NCBI GenBank assembly: GCA_949297775.1
Contig: CASFTM010000004.1
Coordinates: 122,852 to 186,851 of the forward strand
Source: an uncultured bacterium
GTDB taxonomy: Bacteria > Elusimicrobiota > Elusimicrobia > Elusimicrobiales > Elusimicrobiaceae
DNA length: 64,000 bases
Reading direction: 5' to 3'
Shown here in pieces: positions 1-8,473 of this stretch. The translations under genes were made by a program, and so were the position numbers. The notes beneath the pieces were generated by a model, which was not told the origin of the DNA, made no database searches, and worked only from the letters and a program-made list of their open reading frames with translations. Every line of letters begins with the position of its first letter. The stretch's first letter is position 1.

Positions 1-435
1 GTGCATTGGCCAAGGAATTTTATTTTCCAGCCGCAGGTTAGACACCACAAACGGATAGGGCATTTCGCGCACGATATCACGCAAAGAAGGCCAGCCGTAC
101 ACCAAATCTTTATCGCTGATAGTTCCGGCGGTATAAGGCAAAGTGCGGGCTAATTCCGCCACATAAGCGCCCTTGGTCATATTGCCTTCCGGAGCGGAAC
201 CAAACCAGTTCCCGCCGTCAAACAACAGGAAATCGCCTTCGCGGTTTTGTAAAAAATTTTTCAGCACCGCATATCCGCCCGCCTCGCGGTTATTCCACCT
301 CGGTTCCGGACGGGACCAATAAAATCCTTCTACATCCGCCGTAAAAAACACATCTATATGAATGCGTTCTTCCTGCCGGCAGGCACCTAACAGGCACAGC
401 CCTATAACAAGCCAAAAAATTTTCTTCGCGCGCAT
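1..435 (-). CDS. 5'-nucleotidase-like lipoprotein, N-terminal part (runs off window); probable pseudoenzyme
   Basis: The first 145 codons of a minus-strand gene are visible and the rest lies beyond base 1. The ATG at 435 is one base past the stop of the upstream gene (TAATATG), so it is probably co-translated with it. The N-terminus is a lipoprotein signal with lipobox LLGAC (Cys19). What follows aligns by eye to the two full-length 5'-nucleotidase-type phosphoesterases next door. The family motifs are altered: the Asp-x-His site reads ADVEG, the Gly-Asp site reads DGGN, and Gly-Asn-His-Glu reads SDKD. Of the usual metal ligands only the first Asp survives. Such a protein would be membrane-anchored and probably does not bind the di-metal centre. 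Lipoprotein and homology calls are firm; loss of activity is inferred. Confidence 0.75.
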   Translation of the reverse strand, partial: MRAKKIFWLVIGLCLLGACRQEERIHIDVFFTADVEGFYWSRPEPRWNNREAGGYAVLKNFLQNREGDFLLFDGGNWFGSAPEGNMTKGAYVAELARTLPYTAGTISDKDLVYGWPSLRDIVREMPYPFVVSNLRLENKIPWPMH

Positions 436-436
436 A

Positions 437-1900
437 TTACCGCTGGTAAATCCTCCCTGTTTCAGGTGCAACGGCCGGCCCTTTACGCAAAGCATCTTCC
501 ATTAGATCTCGGATCGTTTTAGAACCGAGAGGCTTTTTATCCTTAGCCGAAATATGCTTAAACATCCAGCCTTCGCTGCCGCCGTTGGCGATATAGGTAT
601 TGGTAGCCAGCGTATATTTGCGCCGGTTTTGCACAGGCTGGCCGTCCACAAAAATTTCAATATCTTTGATTTTGCCTTTTTTATTTTTCGTATAGGTAAC
701 CGTCATCCCGGAATAGGAAAACAAGCTGTTGGGCGCAAAACTCTTTTTTACAAATTTCTTTAAAAATTTTCCGTCCACCGTTACCAGCGTTACCGTGTTG
801 TCAAAAGGATGGATGTCAATCAAATCCCGTTTGGTAACCGGTCCTTTTTCCATATCCACACGGGTACCGCCGTTGTTATGGATGGCAATCTGCGTGCCGG
901 CATATTCCCGGATTAAATCGGCAATCCAATCATTCAGCGGGGCGTCCTGGCGGTCGGCCTGCGCCTGGCGGGAAAGGGTTTGGGCAGCTTCGCCCAGCAC
1001 TTCGTCCACTCCCGGTTCCCGCAAGGAATCGGCATACGCTTTTACTTCGGCGTCTTCGCCGGTCTGCGCCACGACCAAGGGGATTAATTCGGACTTGGCT
1101 GATACAAACTTGCCGGTTTTATCGTCCGTTTCTACCGTTATGCGGCTGACGTTTTGCAACGCGGTGCCGCTTTCCACAAACAGCGTACCGCCAATGTATT
1201 TATTCTGGAAAATATTATGCGCGTGTCCGCCCAACACCACGTGCACCTGTCCGCCGAACTTACGGGCAATGTCTTTCACATACGATTGCGTGCCGTGCTT
1301 TTCATCCTGCAAGGAATCGTGCACCAGCACAATTACTACATCCGGCTGTTTGCTTTCCAATTCTTTAAGCGCTTTTTTAAGCGCCGGCAGCGGTTTGCCG
1401 TAGGAATACAATTTAGAAGGATTGGTAGGGGTCCGGTTCGCCAACCCGATGACCGCCACTTTTACGCCGTTTTCATCAAACAATTTATAAGGAAGTACAG
1501 ACGGCGGATATTTGCCGGTGGACGCTTCAAAAAAGTTAGCCGCCAATACCGCAAATTGGGCATTCGCCAGCAAGGGGGCCACTCCTTCGCCTTTAAAATC
1601 AAATTCGTGGTTGCCAATGGTAGCGGCGTCGTAACTCATATGGTTCATCATTTGTACGCCTTTGAGTCCTTTGGAATTGCGGGTTTCCACCGTTCCGTTG
1701 GCAAAATCCCCGCTGTCCAAAAGCATATAGCTGGCGGGGCCGGCTTTGATAACCGCCGCCAACGCGGCAAAACCGCCCTGACCATTCTTCGGATAAAAAA
1801 ATCCGTGCACATCGCTGGTGTGATAAATCGTTGTCGTTTTGGCTGTTAAAGCCAACGGCAGAAACAAGACTGTTAAAAACAGCAACCAACTTTTTTTCAT
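437..1900 (-). CDS. Periplasmic bifunctional metallophosphatase/5'-nucleotidase (UshA/CD73 family)
   Basis: This 487-residue protein has a Sec signal peptide (residues 1 to about 20, ending LALTAK), so it should act in the periplasm. The N-terminal metallophosphoesterase domain holds the metal-binding motifs SDVHGFF (near 29), DSGDF (near 63), GNHEFD (near 97), VHDSL (near 193) and GGHAHN (near 224). The C-terminal nucleotide-binding domain shows NNGGTRVD, PFDNTV and NGGSEGW. Family members release phosphate from nucleotides and sometimes UDP-sugars; the substrate here cannot be read from sequence. A Shine-Dalgarno AAGGAG lies 8 nt before the ATG. It is the middle of three tandem paralogues and is close in sequence to the 1977-3440 gene, so the set arose by duplication. 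Confidence 0.9.
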   Translation of the reverse strand: MKKSWLLFLTVLFLPLALTAKTTTIYHTSDVHGFFYPKNGQGGFAALAAVIKAGPASYMLLDSGDFANGTVETRNSKGLKGVQMMNHMSYDAATIGNHEFDFKGEGVAPLLANAQFAVLAANFFEASTGKYPPSVLPYKLFDENGVKVAVIGLANRTPTNPSKLYSYGKPLPALKKALKELESKQPDVVIVLVHDSLQDEKHGTQSYVKDIARKFGGQVHVVLGGHAHNIFQNKYIGGTLFVESGTALQNVSRITVETDDKTGKFVSAKSELIPLVVAQTGEDAEVKAYADSLREPGVDEVLGEAAQTLSRQAQADRQDAPLNDWIADLIREYAGTQIAIHNNGGTRVDMEKGPVTKRDLIDIHPFDNTVTLVTVDGKFLKKFVKKSFAPNSLFSYSGMTVTYTKNKKGKIKDIEIFVDGQPVQNRRKYTLATNTYIANGGSEGWMFKHISAKDKKPLGSKTIRDLMEDALRKGPAVAPETGRIYQR

Positions 1901-1945
1901 AAGCCATTCTCCTTGCCGTAGGAATATTTTTATGGTAACAAAAAC

Positions 1946-1971
1946 GCCGCGGCCCCTTCAAGGCGCGCGGC
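1946..1971 (-). terminator. Putative intrinsic terminator after the 1977-3440 gene
   Basis: On the minus strand a GC-rich inverted repeat (GCCGCG...CGCGGC) is followed by a run of five T. It sits directly after the stop of the upstream 5'-nucleotidase gene and before the next paralogue, so the two may be separately transcribed. Confidence 0.55.
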
Positions 1972-1976
1972 AAAAT

Positions 1977-3440
1977 TTATCTTTCTATCGTACGCCCACT
2001 GGAAGGCGGGAGCACAGCTCCGTTTCTAAACTCGTTCTCCAGTACCTGGCGCATGGTTTGGGTGCCGGCGGGGCGGATACTGCCTTCGGGCAGAGTTTTA
2101 AACAATTTCCCTTCGCTTCCGCCGCCCGCCACATAGGAGTTAACGGACACCGTATATTGTTTGTCTTCCTGCAGGCGCTGCCCGCGGACCCAAATTGTAA
2201 GATTTTTAATTTTCCCGTTTTTTGTTTTGTGATACGTCATAGTTAATCCGGAGTAGGCCAGCCGGTTCCACGGGATAAGCCCGCCTTCCACCAACTTTTT
2301 TAAGAACGCCCCGCTGACTTGCGCGGTAACCACCGTGTTATCAAACGGATATAAATCAATAATATCGCGCCGGGTAATATCCCCCTTCGGCAAGCCCACG
2401 CGCGCCCCGCCTGTATTGTGAATGCATACATCCGCCGGCGCATAGCGGCAAGTGGCGTCCGCCACCCAGTTATCCACGGGCGAGTCCATATGCCCGGGCG
2501 TTTGGGTGCGTTTTTCCAACGCGGCGGAAGCTTGCCCTATCACTTCGTCCACTCCCGGTTCGCGCAAAGACTCGGCATATTTTTTGATTTTGGCATCTTC
2601 GCCGGTTTGGGCAATATCCAAAGAAATCAATTCCGATTCAGCGGACAGAACTTTCCCCGTTTTATCATCGGTTTCCAGTGTTACTTTGGTGACGTATTGG
2701 AAGTTGCTCCCGCTTTCAGCAAACAAAATACCGCCGCGGCGTTCGTTTTGGAAAATCTTGTGTGCATGCCCGCCTAACACCACATCTACCCGTCCGGAAA
2801 GTTGCCGTCCGATGTCGCCCATATAATGCGGCTGCCCGGGGCGGTCGTCCGCTAAGGAATCGTGCGCCAGCACTACCACCACATTCGGCTTTTTGGCGGA
2901 GACTTCTTCCAACGCTTTTTTCAACGCCGGGAACGGTTTGGATAATTTGTACTGTTGGATTTTTTTGGTAGGGTTTTGATTGGCCAACCCGATGACCGCC
3001 ACTTTTACGCCGTCCACCTTAAAAATTTTATACGGGAGTACGCCCTTGGGATATTCCCCCGTCCGGGCGTCCGTCAAATTGGCGGCCAATATGGCAAAGT
3101 CCGCCTTTTTAAGCATAGCGGAAAATCCTTCGTCCTTAAAAGCAAACTCGTGGTTTCCTACGGCGGCGGCATCGTAGCCCAGGCGGTTCATTAGTTTTAC
3201 CGCTTTTAAGCCGCTTGAGCGTTGGGTTTCCACCGTGCCTTCGGCAAAGTCTCCTCCGTCCAACAATAAATAAGGATGGGTTTCTTTGTCCAACACGGCA
3301 GCTAAAGCGGCGGCCCCGCCTTGCCCGTTTTTAGGATAGAAAAACCCGTGCGTATCACTGGTGTGGTAGAGCACAACGGTTTTGGCAAAAGACAACGTTC
3401 CCAAAAAGAAGAACCCCAGCAAAAGCAGTAATTTTTTCAT
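1977..3440 (-). CDS. Periplasmic bifunctional metallophosphatase/5'-nucleotidase (UshA/CD73 family), paralogue
   Basis: The protein has 487 residues from the ATG at 3440. That start follows AGGAGAGAAA; a TTG 18 bp upstream would overlap the ribosome binding site and was rejected. A signal peptide (MKKLLLLLGFFFLGTLSFA) is followed by the full metal-binding set: SDTHGFF, DGGDF, GNHEFAF, AHDSL and GGHAHK. The C-terminal domain carries NTGGARVG, PFDNTV and GGGSEGK. Both domains are intact, so an active secreted nucleotidase is expected. Hairpins lie on both sides, which suggests its own transcription unit. A sequence TTGCTATTAG just before the ribosome binding site is a weak promoter candidate. 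Confidence 0.9.
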   Translation of the reverse strand: MKKLLLLLGFFFLGTLSFAKTVVLYHTSDTHGFFYPKNGQGGAAALAAVLDKETHPYLLLDGGDFAEGTVETQRSSGLKAVKLMNRLGYDAAAVGNHEFAFKDEGFSAMLKKADFAILAANLTDARTGEYPKGVLPYKIFKVDGVKVAVIGLANQNPTKKIQQYKLSKPFPALKKALEEVSAKKPNVVVVLAHDSLADDRPGQPHYMGDIGRQLSGRVDVVLGGHAHKIFQNERRGGILFAESGSNFQYVTKVTLETDDKTGKVLSAESELISLDIAQTGEDAKIKKYAESLREPGVDEVIGQASAALEKRTQTPGHMDSPVDNWVADATCRYAPADVCIHNTGGARVGLPKGDITRRDIIDLYPFDNTVVTAQVSGAFLKKLVEGGLIPWNRLAYSGLTMTYHKTKNGKIKNLTIWVRGQRLQEDKQYTVSVNSYVAGGGSEGKLFKTLPEGSIRPAGTQTMRQVLENEFRNGAVLPPSSGRTIER

Positions 3441-3455
3441 TTTCTCTCCTAATAG

Positions 3456-3480
3456 CAAAACCGCGCTCTCACGAGCGCGG
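3456..3480 (-). terminator. Intrinsic terminator of the nifU-nifS operon
   Basis: A perfect 8-bp inverted repeat CCGCGCTC/GAGCGCGG with a 4-nt loop lies 5 bp after the nifS stop on the minus strand. Only four T follow, so it is short but well placed. Confidence 0.65.
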
Positions 3481-3485
3481 AAACA

Positions 3486-4655
3486 TTAAGCAGCCAAACG
3501 CGAAAAAGGCGAAATTTTGCGCAGCCGTTCAATAATAGCCGGCAGTTCCTTTAGCACCAAATCTATATCGGCTTCGGTTGTTTGGTCCGAAAGCGAAAAC
3601 CGGATAGACCCGTGCGCAAACTGGAACGGCACGCCCATTGCCCGCAGCACGTGCGAAGGCTCCAGCGAGCCGGAAGTGCAGGCCGAACCAGACGAAGCGC
3701 AAATGCCCAAATCATTCAAGTACATCAAAATAGATTCGCCTTCAATATACCCAAAGCTGATGTTGGTAGTGTTGGGTACACGGTGGACCGGATCGCCGTT
3801 TACTTTTACATCCGGCACCGTTGCCAAAATGCCTTTTTCCAATTTATCGCGCAGGGTGGCAATCCGCCGGGAAGTACCATCCGACAAACGTTGTTGGGCT
3901 AATTCAGCCGCTTTGCCAAGGCCCACAATATACGGAACGTTTTCCGTACCGGCCCGGCGGTGGCGTTCCTGGTGGCCGCCCATCAAATACGGCATAAACA
4001 GCGTGCCGCGGCGCACATATAAAGCGCCGACGCCTTTGGGCCCGTGGAATTTGTGCCCGGACAGCGAAAGCATATCAATATCCGCTTCCTGCACGTTGAC
4101 CGGGATTTTGCCCACCGCCTGTACGGCGTCCGTATGGAAGAGAGCTCCCTTTTCGTGCGCCAGGCGGGCGATGTCGGCAATGGGGAAAATCGTTCCCGTT
4201 TCGCTGTTGGCCCACATCACGGACACCAGCGCGGTGTCCTCGTCCAGCACGCTTTGAAAGCGCGCCATATCAAAACGGCCCAGTTCATCCACGCCGATAA
4301 AATCCACCCGGTAGCCTTTAGCTTCCAAGTATTTGTACGGCTCCATCACCGCGGGATGTTCCACCGCGGAGGTAATGATGTGTTTCTTTTTGGGCTGGGT
4401 GTGCACGGCGGAAAAAATGGCGGTATTATCGCTTTCCGTGGCACAGGAAGTAAAAATAATTTCCTCCGCGTGGGCGGCGCCGATTAAGTCCGCCACCTGT
4501 TGGCGGGCGGTATCTATGGCGTGGCGGTTGCCGCCGCCAAAGGTGTGCATGCTGGAAGCGTTTCCGTATTTTTCGGAAAAATACGGCAGCATCGCCTCCA
4601 CCACCGCAGGGGCGCATTGGGTAGTGGCGTTGTTATCCAGATAAATCACTTTCAT
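3486..4655 (-). CDS. nifS: Cysteine desulfurase NifS (class I, PLP-dependent)
   Basis: The 389-residue protein converts cysteine to alanine and passes persulfide sulfur to the NifU scaffold. The N-terminal YLDNNATT motif, the PLP lysine in SLSGHKFHGPKG (near 201) and the catalytic cysteine loop SSGSACTSGSLEPS (near 323) are all present. The start is the ATG at 4655, one base past the nifU stop (TAATATG); an upstream in-frame extension lies inside nifU and lacks family similarity. Overlap with nifU implies translational coupling and 1:1 expression. No nitrogenase genes are in the window, so general Fe-S assembly in an anaerobe is the likely role. Confidence 0.95.
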   Translation of the reverse strand: MKVIYLDNNATTQCAPAVVEAMLPYFSEKYGNASSMHTFGGGNRHAIDTARQQVADLIGAAHAEEIIFTSCATESDNTAIFSAVHTQPKKKHIITSAVEHPAVMEPYKYLEAKGYRVDFIGVDELGRFDMARFQSVLDEDTALVSVMWANSETGTIFPIADIARLAHEKGALFHTDAVQAVGKIPVNVQEADIDMLSLSGHKFHGPKGVGALYVRRGTLFMPYLMGGHQERHRRAGTENVPYIVGLGKAAELAQQRLSDGTSRRIATLRDKLEKGILATVPDVKVNGDPVHRVPNTTNISFGYIEGESILMYLNDLGICASSGSACTSGSLEPSHVLRAMGVPFQFAHGSIRFSLSDQTTEADIDLVLKELPAIIERLRKISPFSRLAA

Positions 4656-4656
4656 A

Positions 4657-5505
4657 TTACGCTTGCTCCACGGAGAGGGAAGCATCCACTTTTTCCTTCA
4701 GCGTTTTTTCAATAAAATTTTTAAGCGTGCCCGCCGCCCCCGCACAGCCGCTGCACATACCGGTCAAGCGGATTTTTACGGTCGTCCCGTCCAAATCCAC
4801 CAGCTCGGCGGAGCCGCCGTCCATATTCAGTTTAGGGCGGATTTCTTCTTCCAACACAAGTTCAATGGCTTTGATTTTTTCCACTACGGTCATTTGGGCA
4901 AAGGATTTTTTTGCCGCGGCGGGAATTTCACACGCGCCGTTTACTTTATTCAAAATCTTTTGGATTTCGCCTTTGCACCGTCCGCATCCGCCGCCGGCCT
5001 TTGTAAAGTGGGTTACGTCTTCTACGGTTTTTAAGTGATTGGCGCGGATAGCCTTGATGATGGTTTCTTCGGACACGTTAAAACAATGGCAAACGATTTT
5101 TTCTTCCTGCTGTTCAAACACCACCGGCTGGCCGCCCTGGCGGTAGCTTTTTACTGCCGCTTCCAACGCTTCCATCCCCATCACGGAGCAGTGCATTTTT
5201 TCGGCGGGCAGGGTGCCCAGCGCGTCGGCAATATCCTGGTTGGTAATTTTGGACGCTTCGGCAATCGTTTTGCCCTTAATCATTTCCGTTAAAATGGAAG
5301 AAGACGCGATGGCGCTGGCACAGCCGAACGTTTCAAACTTGGCGTCTTCAATTACATCCGTTTCTTTGTTTACTTTAATTGTCAGTTTCAGGGCGTCTCC
5401 GCACACCAGGCTGCCTACCTGGCCCGTGCCGTCGGCATTGGGAATGGCTCCCACATTGCGCGGATTTCTAAAATGATCCATTACTTTGTCTGTATAGTCC
5501 CACAT
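4657..5505 (-). CDS. nifU: Fe-S cluster assembly scaffold NifU (three-domain form)
   Basis: The 282-residue protein has the full NifU layout. The IscU-like N-domain carries scaffold cysteines in SLVCGD (near 35), FGCASA (near 62) and MHCSVM (near 106). A central BFD-like [2Fe-2S] domain has CHCFNV and GGGCGRCKG (near 138-176). The C-terminal NifU domain has MCSGCAG (near 253). It builds Fe-S clusters with sulfur from NifS. The ATG at 5505 follows AGAAAGGGGG. A candidate -10 with a TGN extension sits at 5530-5535 on the minus strand. All ligand cysteines I looked for are present, so it should be functional. Confidence 0.95.
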   Translation of the reverse strand: MWDYTDKVMDHFRNPRNVGAIPNADGTGQVGSLVCGDALKLTIKVNKETDVIEDAKFETFGCASAIASSSILTEMIKGKTIAEASKITNQDIADALGTLPAEKMHCSVMGMEALEAAVKSYRQGGQPVVFEQQEEKIVCHCFNVSEETIIKAIRANHLKTVEDVTHFTKAGGGCGRCKGEIQKILNKVNGACEIPAAAKKSFAQMTVVEKIKAIELVLEEEIRPKLNMDGGSAELVDLDGTTVKIRLTGMCSGCAGAAGTLKNFIEKTLKEKVDASLSVEQA

Positions 5506-5529
5506 ACTGGCCCCCTTTCTATATATATT

Positions 5530-5538
5530 ATTATATCA
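5530..5538 (-). promoter_or_regulatory. Extended -10 promoter candidate for nifU-nifS
   Basis: On the minus strand the sequence reads TGATATAAT, a TGN-extended -10 that places the transcript start about 18 nt before the ribosome binding site region of nifU. No good -35 is seen. Confidence 0.5.
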
Positions 5539-5597
5539 TTTTGGCCTTGCCTCCGCGGGCTGGGAGCGGGTATGTTTTCTCCGCGGGAACAATCCTT

Positions 5598-5614
5598 TTT
5601 GCTAAAATAGAAAT
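5598..5614 (+). promoter_or_regulatory. Leaderless-type promoter of nadK
   Basis: TTTTTGCTAAAAT gives a TGN-extended -10 (TAAAAT at 5603-5608) that ends exactly 6 nt before the nadK ATG. Transcription would start at or next to the start codon, and there is no Shine-Dalgarno. Confidence 0.6.
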
Positions 5615-6442
5615 ATGCATTTTCAACACGCCGCCGTTTTTTACAACGAACACAAAACGCACACCGCCCCGCTGGCGGAAGAAGTGTGCGCGTTTTTGCG
5701 TCAAAACGGCGTGCAAACCGAACTGATTACCGCGTTGGACGGCTTGACGGCGGAAACGGATTTGCTCGTAAGTATGGGCGGGGACGGGACCATGCTGTAC
5801 TGCGCCCGCGCCGCCGCGCCGCTTGGAATTCCGATTTTTGGCATTAACTGCGGCACGCTGGGCTTTTTAGCCGCGTGCGAACAGGACGATGCGTTGGCTT
5901 CTTTACAAGTGTTGCTCCGCGGTGGCTGTACGCTCAACGAACGCTTTATGCTGCAAGTGCAAATTTCCGCCCCGCATGCGGCGCCGCGGAATTTTATCGC
6001 TTTTAACGACTGCGTACTCCGCGCCGCCGCCCCGCGCGCTTTTTTGGTGGAAGCCGCCTGGAACGGCGCGGAAATGCCTTCGTATTTTGGCGACGGCGTG
6101 ATTGTTTCCACCCCGACGGGGTCCACCGCTTATTCGCTGGCTTCCGGCGGACCGATTGTGGAACCGGGCGTGGATGTATTGATTATTACCCCTATTTGCC
6201 CACATACCCTTAACCAACGCCCGATTGTGCTCTCTGCCGGAGGAACCCTGCAGATGACGCCTTCCTTTAAAAACGAGGCTGACCGCGCCCTGTGCAGTGT
6301 AGACGGGCAAATCAACCTGACGCTCCCGCCCGGCGCACGGGTGCATATTACCCGCAGTCCGGTTAAAGCCAAACTGTTCTGCTTGCCGCAGCGCGGGTTT
6401 TTCCCGATTTTAAACCGTAAACTCAAATGGGGGAACCGCTGA
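5615..6442 (+). CDS. nadK: NAD kinase
   Basis: The 275-residue protein phosphorylates NAD to NADP in the cytosol. The GGDGT motif stands at residues 55-59 after LLVSM. The family Asn-Glu site appears as FNDCVL, and the Gly-rich GDGVIVSTPTGSTAYSLASGGP block (in two parts, near 160-180) matches the substrate-binding core. Length is normal for the family. No ribosome binding site precedes the ATG; instead a -10 box lies 6 nt upstream, so the mRNA is probably leaderless. Its stop overlaps the recN start (TGATG), the common nadK-recN operon arrangement. Confidence 0.93.
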   Translation: MHFQHAAVFYNEHKTHTAPLAEEVCAFLRQNGVQTELITALDGLTAETDLLVSMGGDGTMLYCARAAAPLGIPIFGINCGTLGFLAACEQDDALASLQVLLRGGCTLNERFMLQVQISAPHAAPRNFIAFNDCVLRAAAPRAFLVEAAWNGAEMPSYFGDGVIVSTPTGSTAYSLASGGPIVEPGVDVLIITPICPHTLNQRPIVLSAGGTLQMTPSFKNEADRALCSVDGQINLTLPPGARVHITRSPVKAKLFCLPQRGFFPILNRKLKWGNR

Positions 6443-8100
6443 TGCTTTTGCGACTGCGCGTACAAAATTTTGCCATTATCTCGGATTTATCGCTGGATTT
6501 TGAACCGGGGCTTAATGTGTTCTCCGGCGAAACGGGCGCCGGGAAATCCATCGTGATTGAAGCCTTAAGTTTTGTGCTGGGCGCGCGCGGAGATGTATCC
6601 GTTATTAAAGACGGAACCGACAAAATGAGCGTATCCGCCGTGTTTTCCGCCGAAGACCTGCCCGAAGAACTCCAGCGGGAATTTCAGCTGACGGGCGACG
6701 TATTTACCCTTAAACGGGAATTAGACCGCAAAGGCAAAAGCAAAGCCTCCGCCGACGGACGCGCTATCACGGTAGCGGCCTTGGCGCGTGTGGGGCGGCA
6801 CCTGGTGGACTTTCACGGACAGCACGAACACCAAAGCCTGCTGCACGCGTCCGTGCATTTGCTGCTGCTGGATAAATTTGCCAAGCACGATGCTTTGGTG
6901 CAAAAAGTGCAGGACGCTTACCGCCAATACCAAACGGCGCAGGCCAAGCTGGACGCCGCCCGGATGAGCGAGCAGGAAAAAGAACGCCTGCTGGATATGA
7001 GCCAATACCAGCTGAAAGAAATAGAGGACGTAAACCCCACCGCAGACGAAGATTTCCAATTAGAGCAAGCCCTGCCCAAAATGAAGCACGCCGGCCGGCT
7101 TTTAGAAGCGGCCGAAAGCGCCTATTACGATCTCTATGCCGCCGAGGATTCCGCCACCGCCCGTGCGGGCAAAGCCCTGCGCGAGTTGCAAGAAATGGCG
7201 GAACTGGACGAGAACATAGCCCCCCTGGCGCAGGATTTAAATTCCGCACTCCTTACGCTGGAGGACGCGGCCTCCACCCTTTCTTCTTACAAAGATGACT
7301 TAAACATAGAACCGGACGCTTTGGACAAAATGCTTATGCGGCACGAAAAAATAAAACGTCTGAAAGCCAAGTACGGCCCCGACATCCAGGATGTGTTGCG
7401 CACCGCCGAAGAACTGCGCGAACGCATTGACCAGCTCCAACACGGCGAAGAACGCGAACAGGAACTGCAGGCCGATGTGGAGCGGACCCATAAAACGCTT
7501 TTAAAATTGGCGGGCGAACTGCACGACAAACGCTTGCAAGCCGCCGAAAAACTTTCCTCCCGGATGACCGAAGAAATCCGCCCACTGGGTTTTAACGCGG
7601 TGCGTTTTTCCACGGCGGTAGAAATGGACGAAGAAAATATCGGCCCCACCGGCGCGGACAAAGTGGAATTTTTGTTTTCCCCCAACCCGGGCCAGGCGCT
7701 GCGTCCTCTAAAAAACATTGCTTCCGGCGGGGAAATCTCCCGCGTGATGCTGGGCCTCAAAACCGTACTGGCCCCCACCGTGCCAGTAATGGTGTTTGAC
7801 GAAGTGGACGCCGGCATCGGCGGAGAAACAGGCCATTTGGTGGGCCAAAAATTGCACGCCGCCGCCCAAGGCCGCCAGGTACTGTGCGTAACGCACTTGG
7901 CGCAGGTAGCGGCTCAGGCGGACCATAATTTCCACGTAGCCAAAAAAGCCGCCAAAAATACGACCGATGTTTCCATTACGCCGCTGTCCGGCGAAGATTT
8001 AACCGCCGAAATCGCCCGTATGCTGGGCGGAAATGCGGACAAACGTTCGGCGGCGTTCTCGCACGCCAAGGAGCTGCTGCAAGATGCCAAACGGATATAA
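6442..8100 (+). CDS. recN: DNA repair ATPase RecN
   Basis: The 552-residue SMC-like ATPase acts in recombinational repair of double-strand breaks. The N-terminus carries LRVQNFAIIS and Walker A GETGAGKS (near 29-36). A long coiled-coil middle is followed by the ABC signature ASGGEISRVML (near 428) and Walker B FDEVDAGIGG (near 452). The ATG at 6442 overlaps the nadK stop and follows GGGGGA; a further in-frame ATG 15 bp upstream lies inside nadK and is less well placed. Length matches the family. Confidence 0.95.
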   Translation: MLLRLRVQNFAIISDLSLDFEPGLNVFSGETGAGKSIVIEALSFVLGARGDVSVIKDGTDKMSVSAVFSAEDLPEELQREFQLTGDVFTLKRELDRKGKSKASADGRAITVAALARVGRHLVDFHGQHEHQSLLHASVHLLLLDKFAKHDALVQKVQDAYRQYQTAQAKLDAARMSEQEKERLLDMSQYQLKEIEDVNPTADEDFQLEQALPKMKHAGRLLEAAESAYYDLYAAEDSATARAGKALRELQEMAELDENIAPLAQDLNSALLTLEDAASTLSSYKDDLNIEPDALDKMLMRHEKIKRLKAKYGPDIQDVLRTAEELRERIDQLQHGEEREQELQADVERTHKTLLKLAGELHDKRLQAAEKLSSRMTEEIRPLGFNAVRFSTAVEMDEENIGPTGADKVEFLFSPNPGQALRPLKNIASGGEISRVMLGLKTVLAPTVPVMVFDEVDAGIGGETGHLVGQKLHAAAQGRQVLCVTHLAQVAAQADHNFHVAKKAAKNTTDVSITPLSGEDLTAEIARMLGGNADKRSAAFSHAKELLQDAKRI

Positions 8101-8383
8101 GAAAATCATCCCCTTCCTGCCGCACCATTGGCTGGAACTGACCGGCCTAAGGCGGCTGTTCATTCTATTATTTTATGCCACGTTGGCGGTTGGGCTCTAT
8201 GCCGTTTGGGGGTGGGCCGAAACCTTTTGGATGGACCCGTCCCAGCTGGCGGCCCAATCCGCACCCACCCGCCGCATTTATGGCTTGGCTATGCTTCAGG
8301 CGGCGGCGGTCTGCATCGGCTGGGCAGTGTTTATTCGCTTGCTGGGAACGCTGGAAAAGCTTTGCCGCTCCGTTAAACATTAA
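8084..8383 (+). CDS. Small two-TM membrane protein, paralogue of the next gene
   Basis: I recognise no named family. The ATG at 8084 lies inside the end of recN behind GGAG (10 nt) and gives 99 residues. Two hydrophobic segments (about residues 21-42 and 60-84) bracket a short polar loop. The N-terminal block PHHWLELTGL followed by a hydrophobic FILLFYATL aligns with PHNWLCLKGL and FVVLFYAAL in the 8474 gene, so the two are related. The overlap with recN suggests operon expression, but there is no functional link I can support. Confidence 0.65.
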   Translation: MPNGYKKIIPFLPHHWLELTGLRRLFILLFYATLAVGLYAVWGWAETFWMDPSQLAAQSAPTRRIYGLAMLQAAAVCIGWAVFIRLLGTLEKLCRSVKH

Positions 8384-8414
8384 TCCGCAATATATCGCTT
8401 CTGCCGCTTTTCTT

Positions 8415-8425
8415 TTGATACAATA
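8415..8425 (+). promoter_or_regulatory. Promoter candidate for the 8474 gene
   Basis: TTTTGATACAAT contains a TGA-spaced -10 (TACAAT) about 50 nt upstream of the 8474 gene. No -35 is clear. Confidence 0.35.
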
Positions 8426-8473
8426 TGAGCATAGGGGGGTAAGACGTTTTTCCCCATAATAAAGGAGTGAACT

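Noticed and set aside
1154..1849. Long plus-strand frame antisense to the 5'-nucleotidase gene
   Set aside because: It is a shadow of the real minus-strand gene, which has intact motifs and a ribosome binding site.
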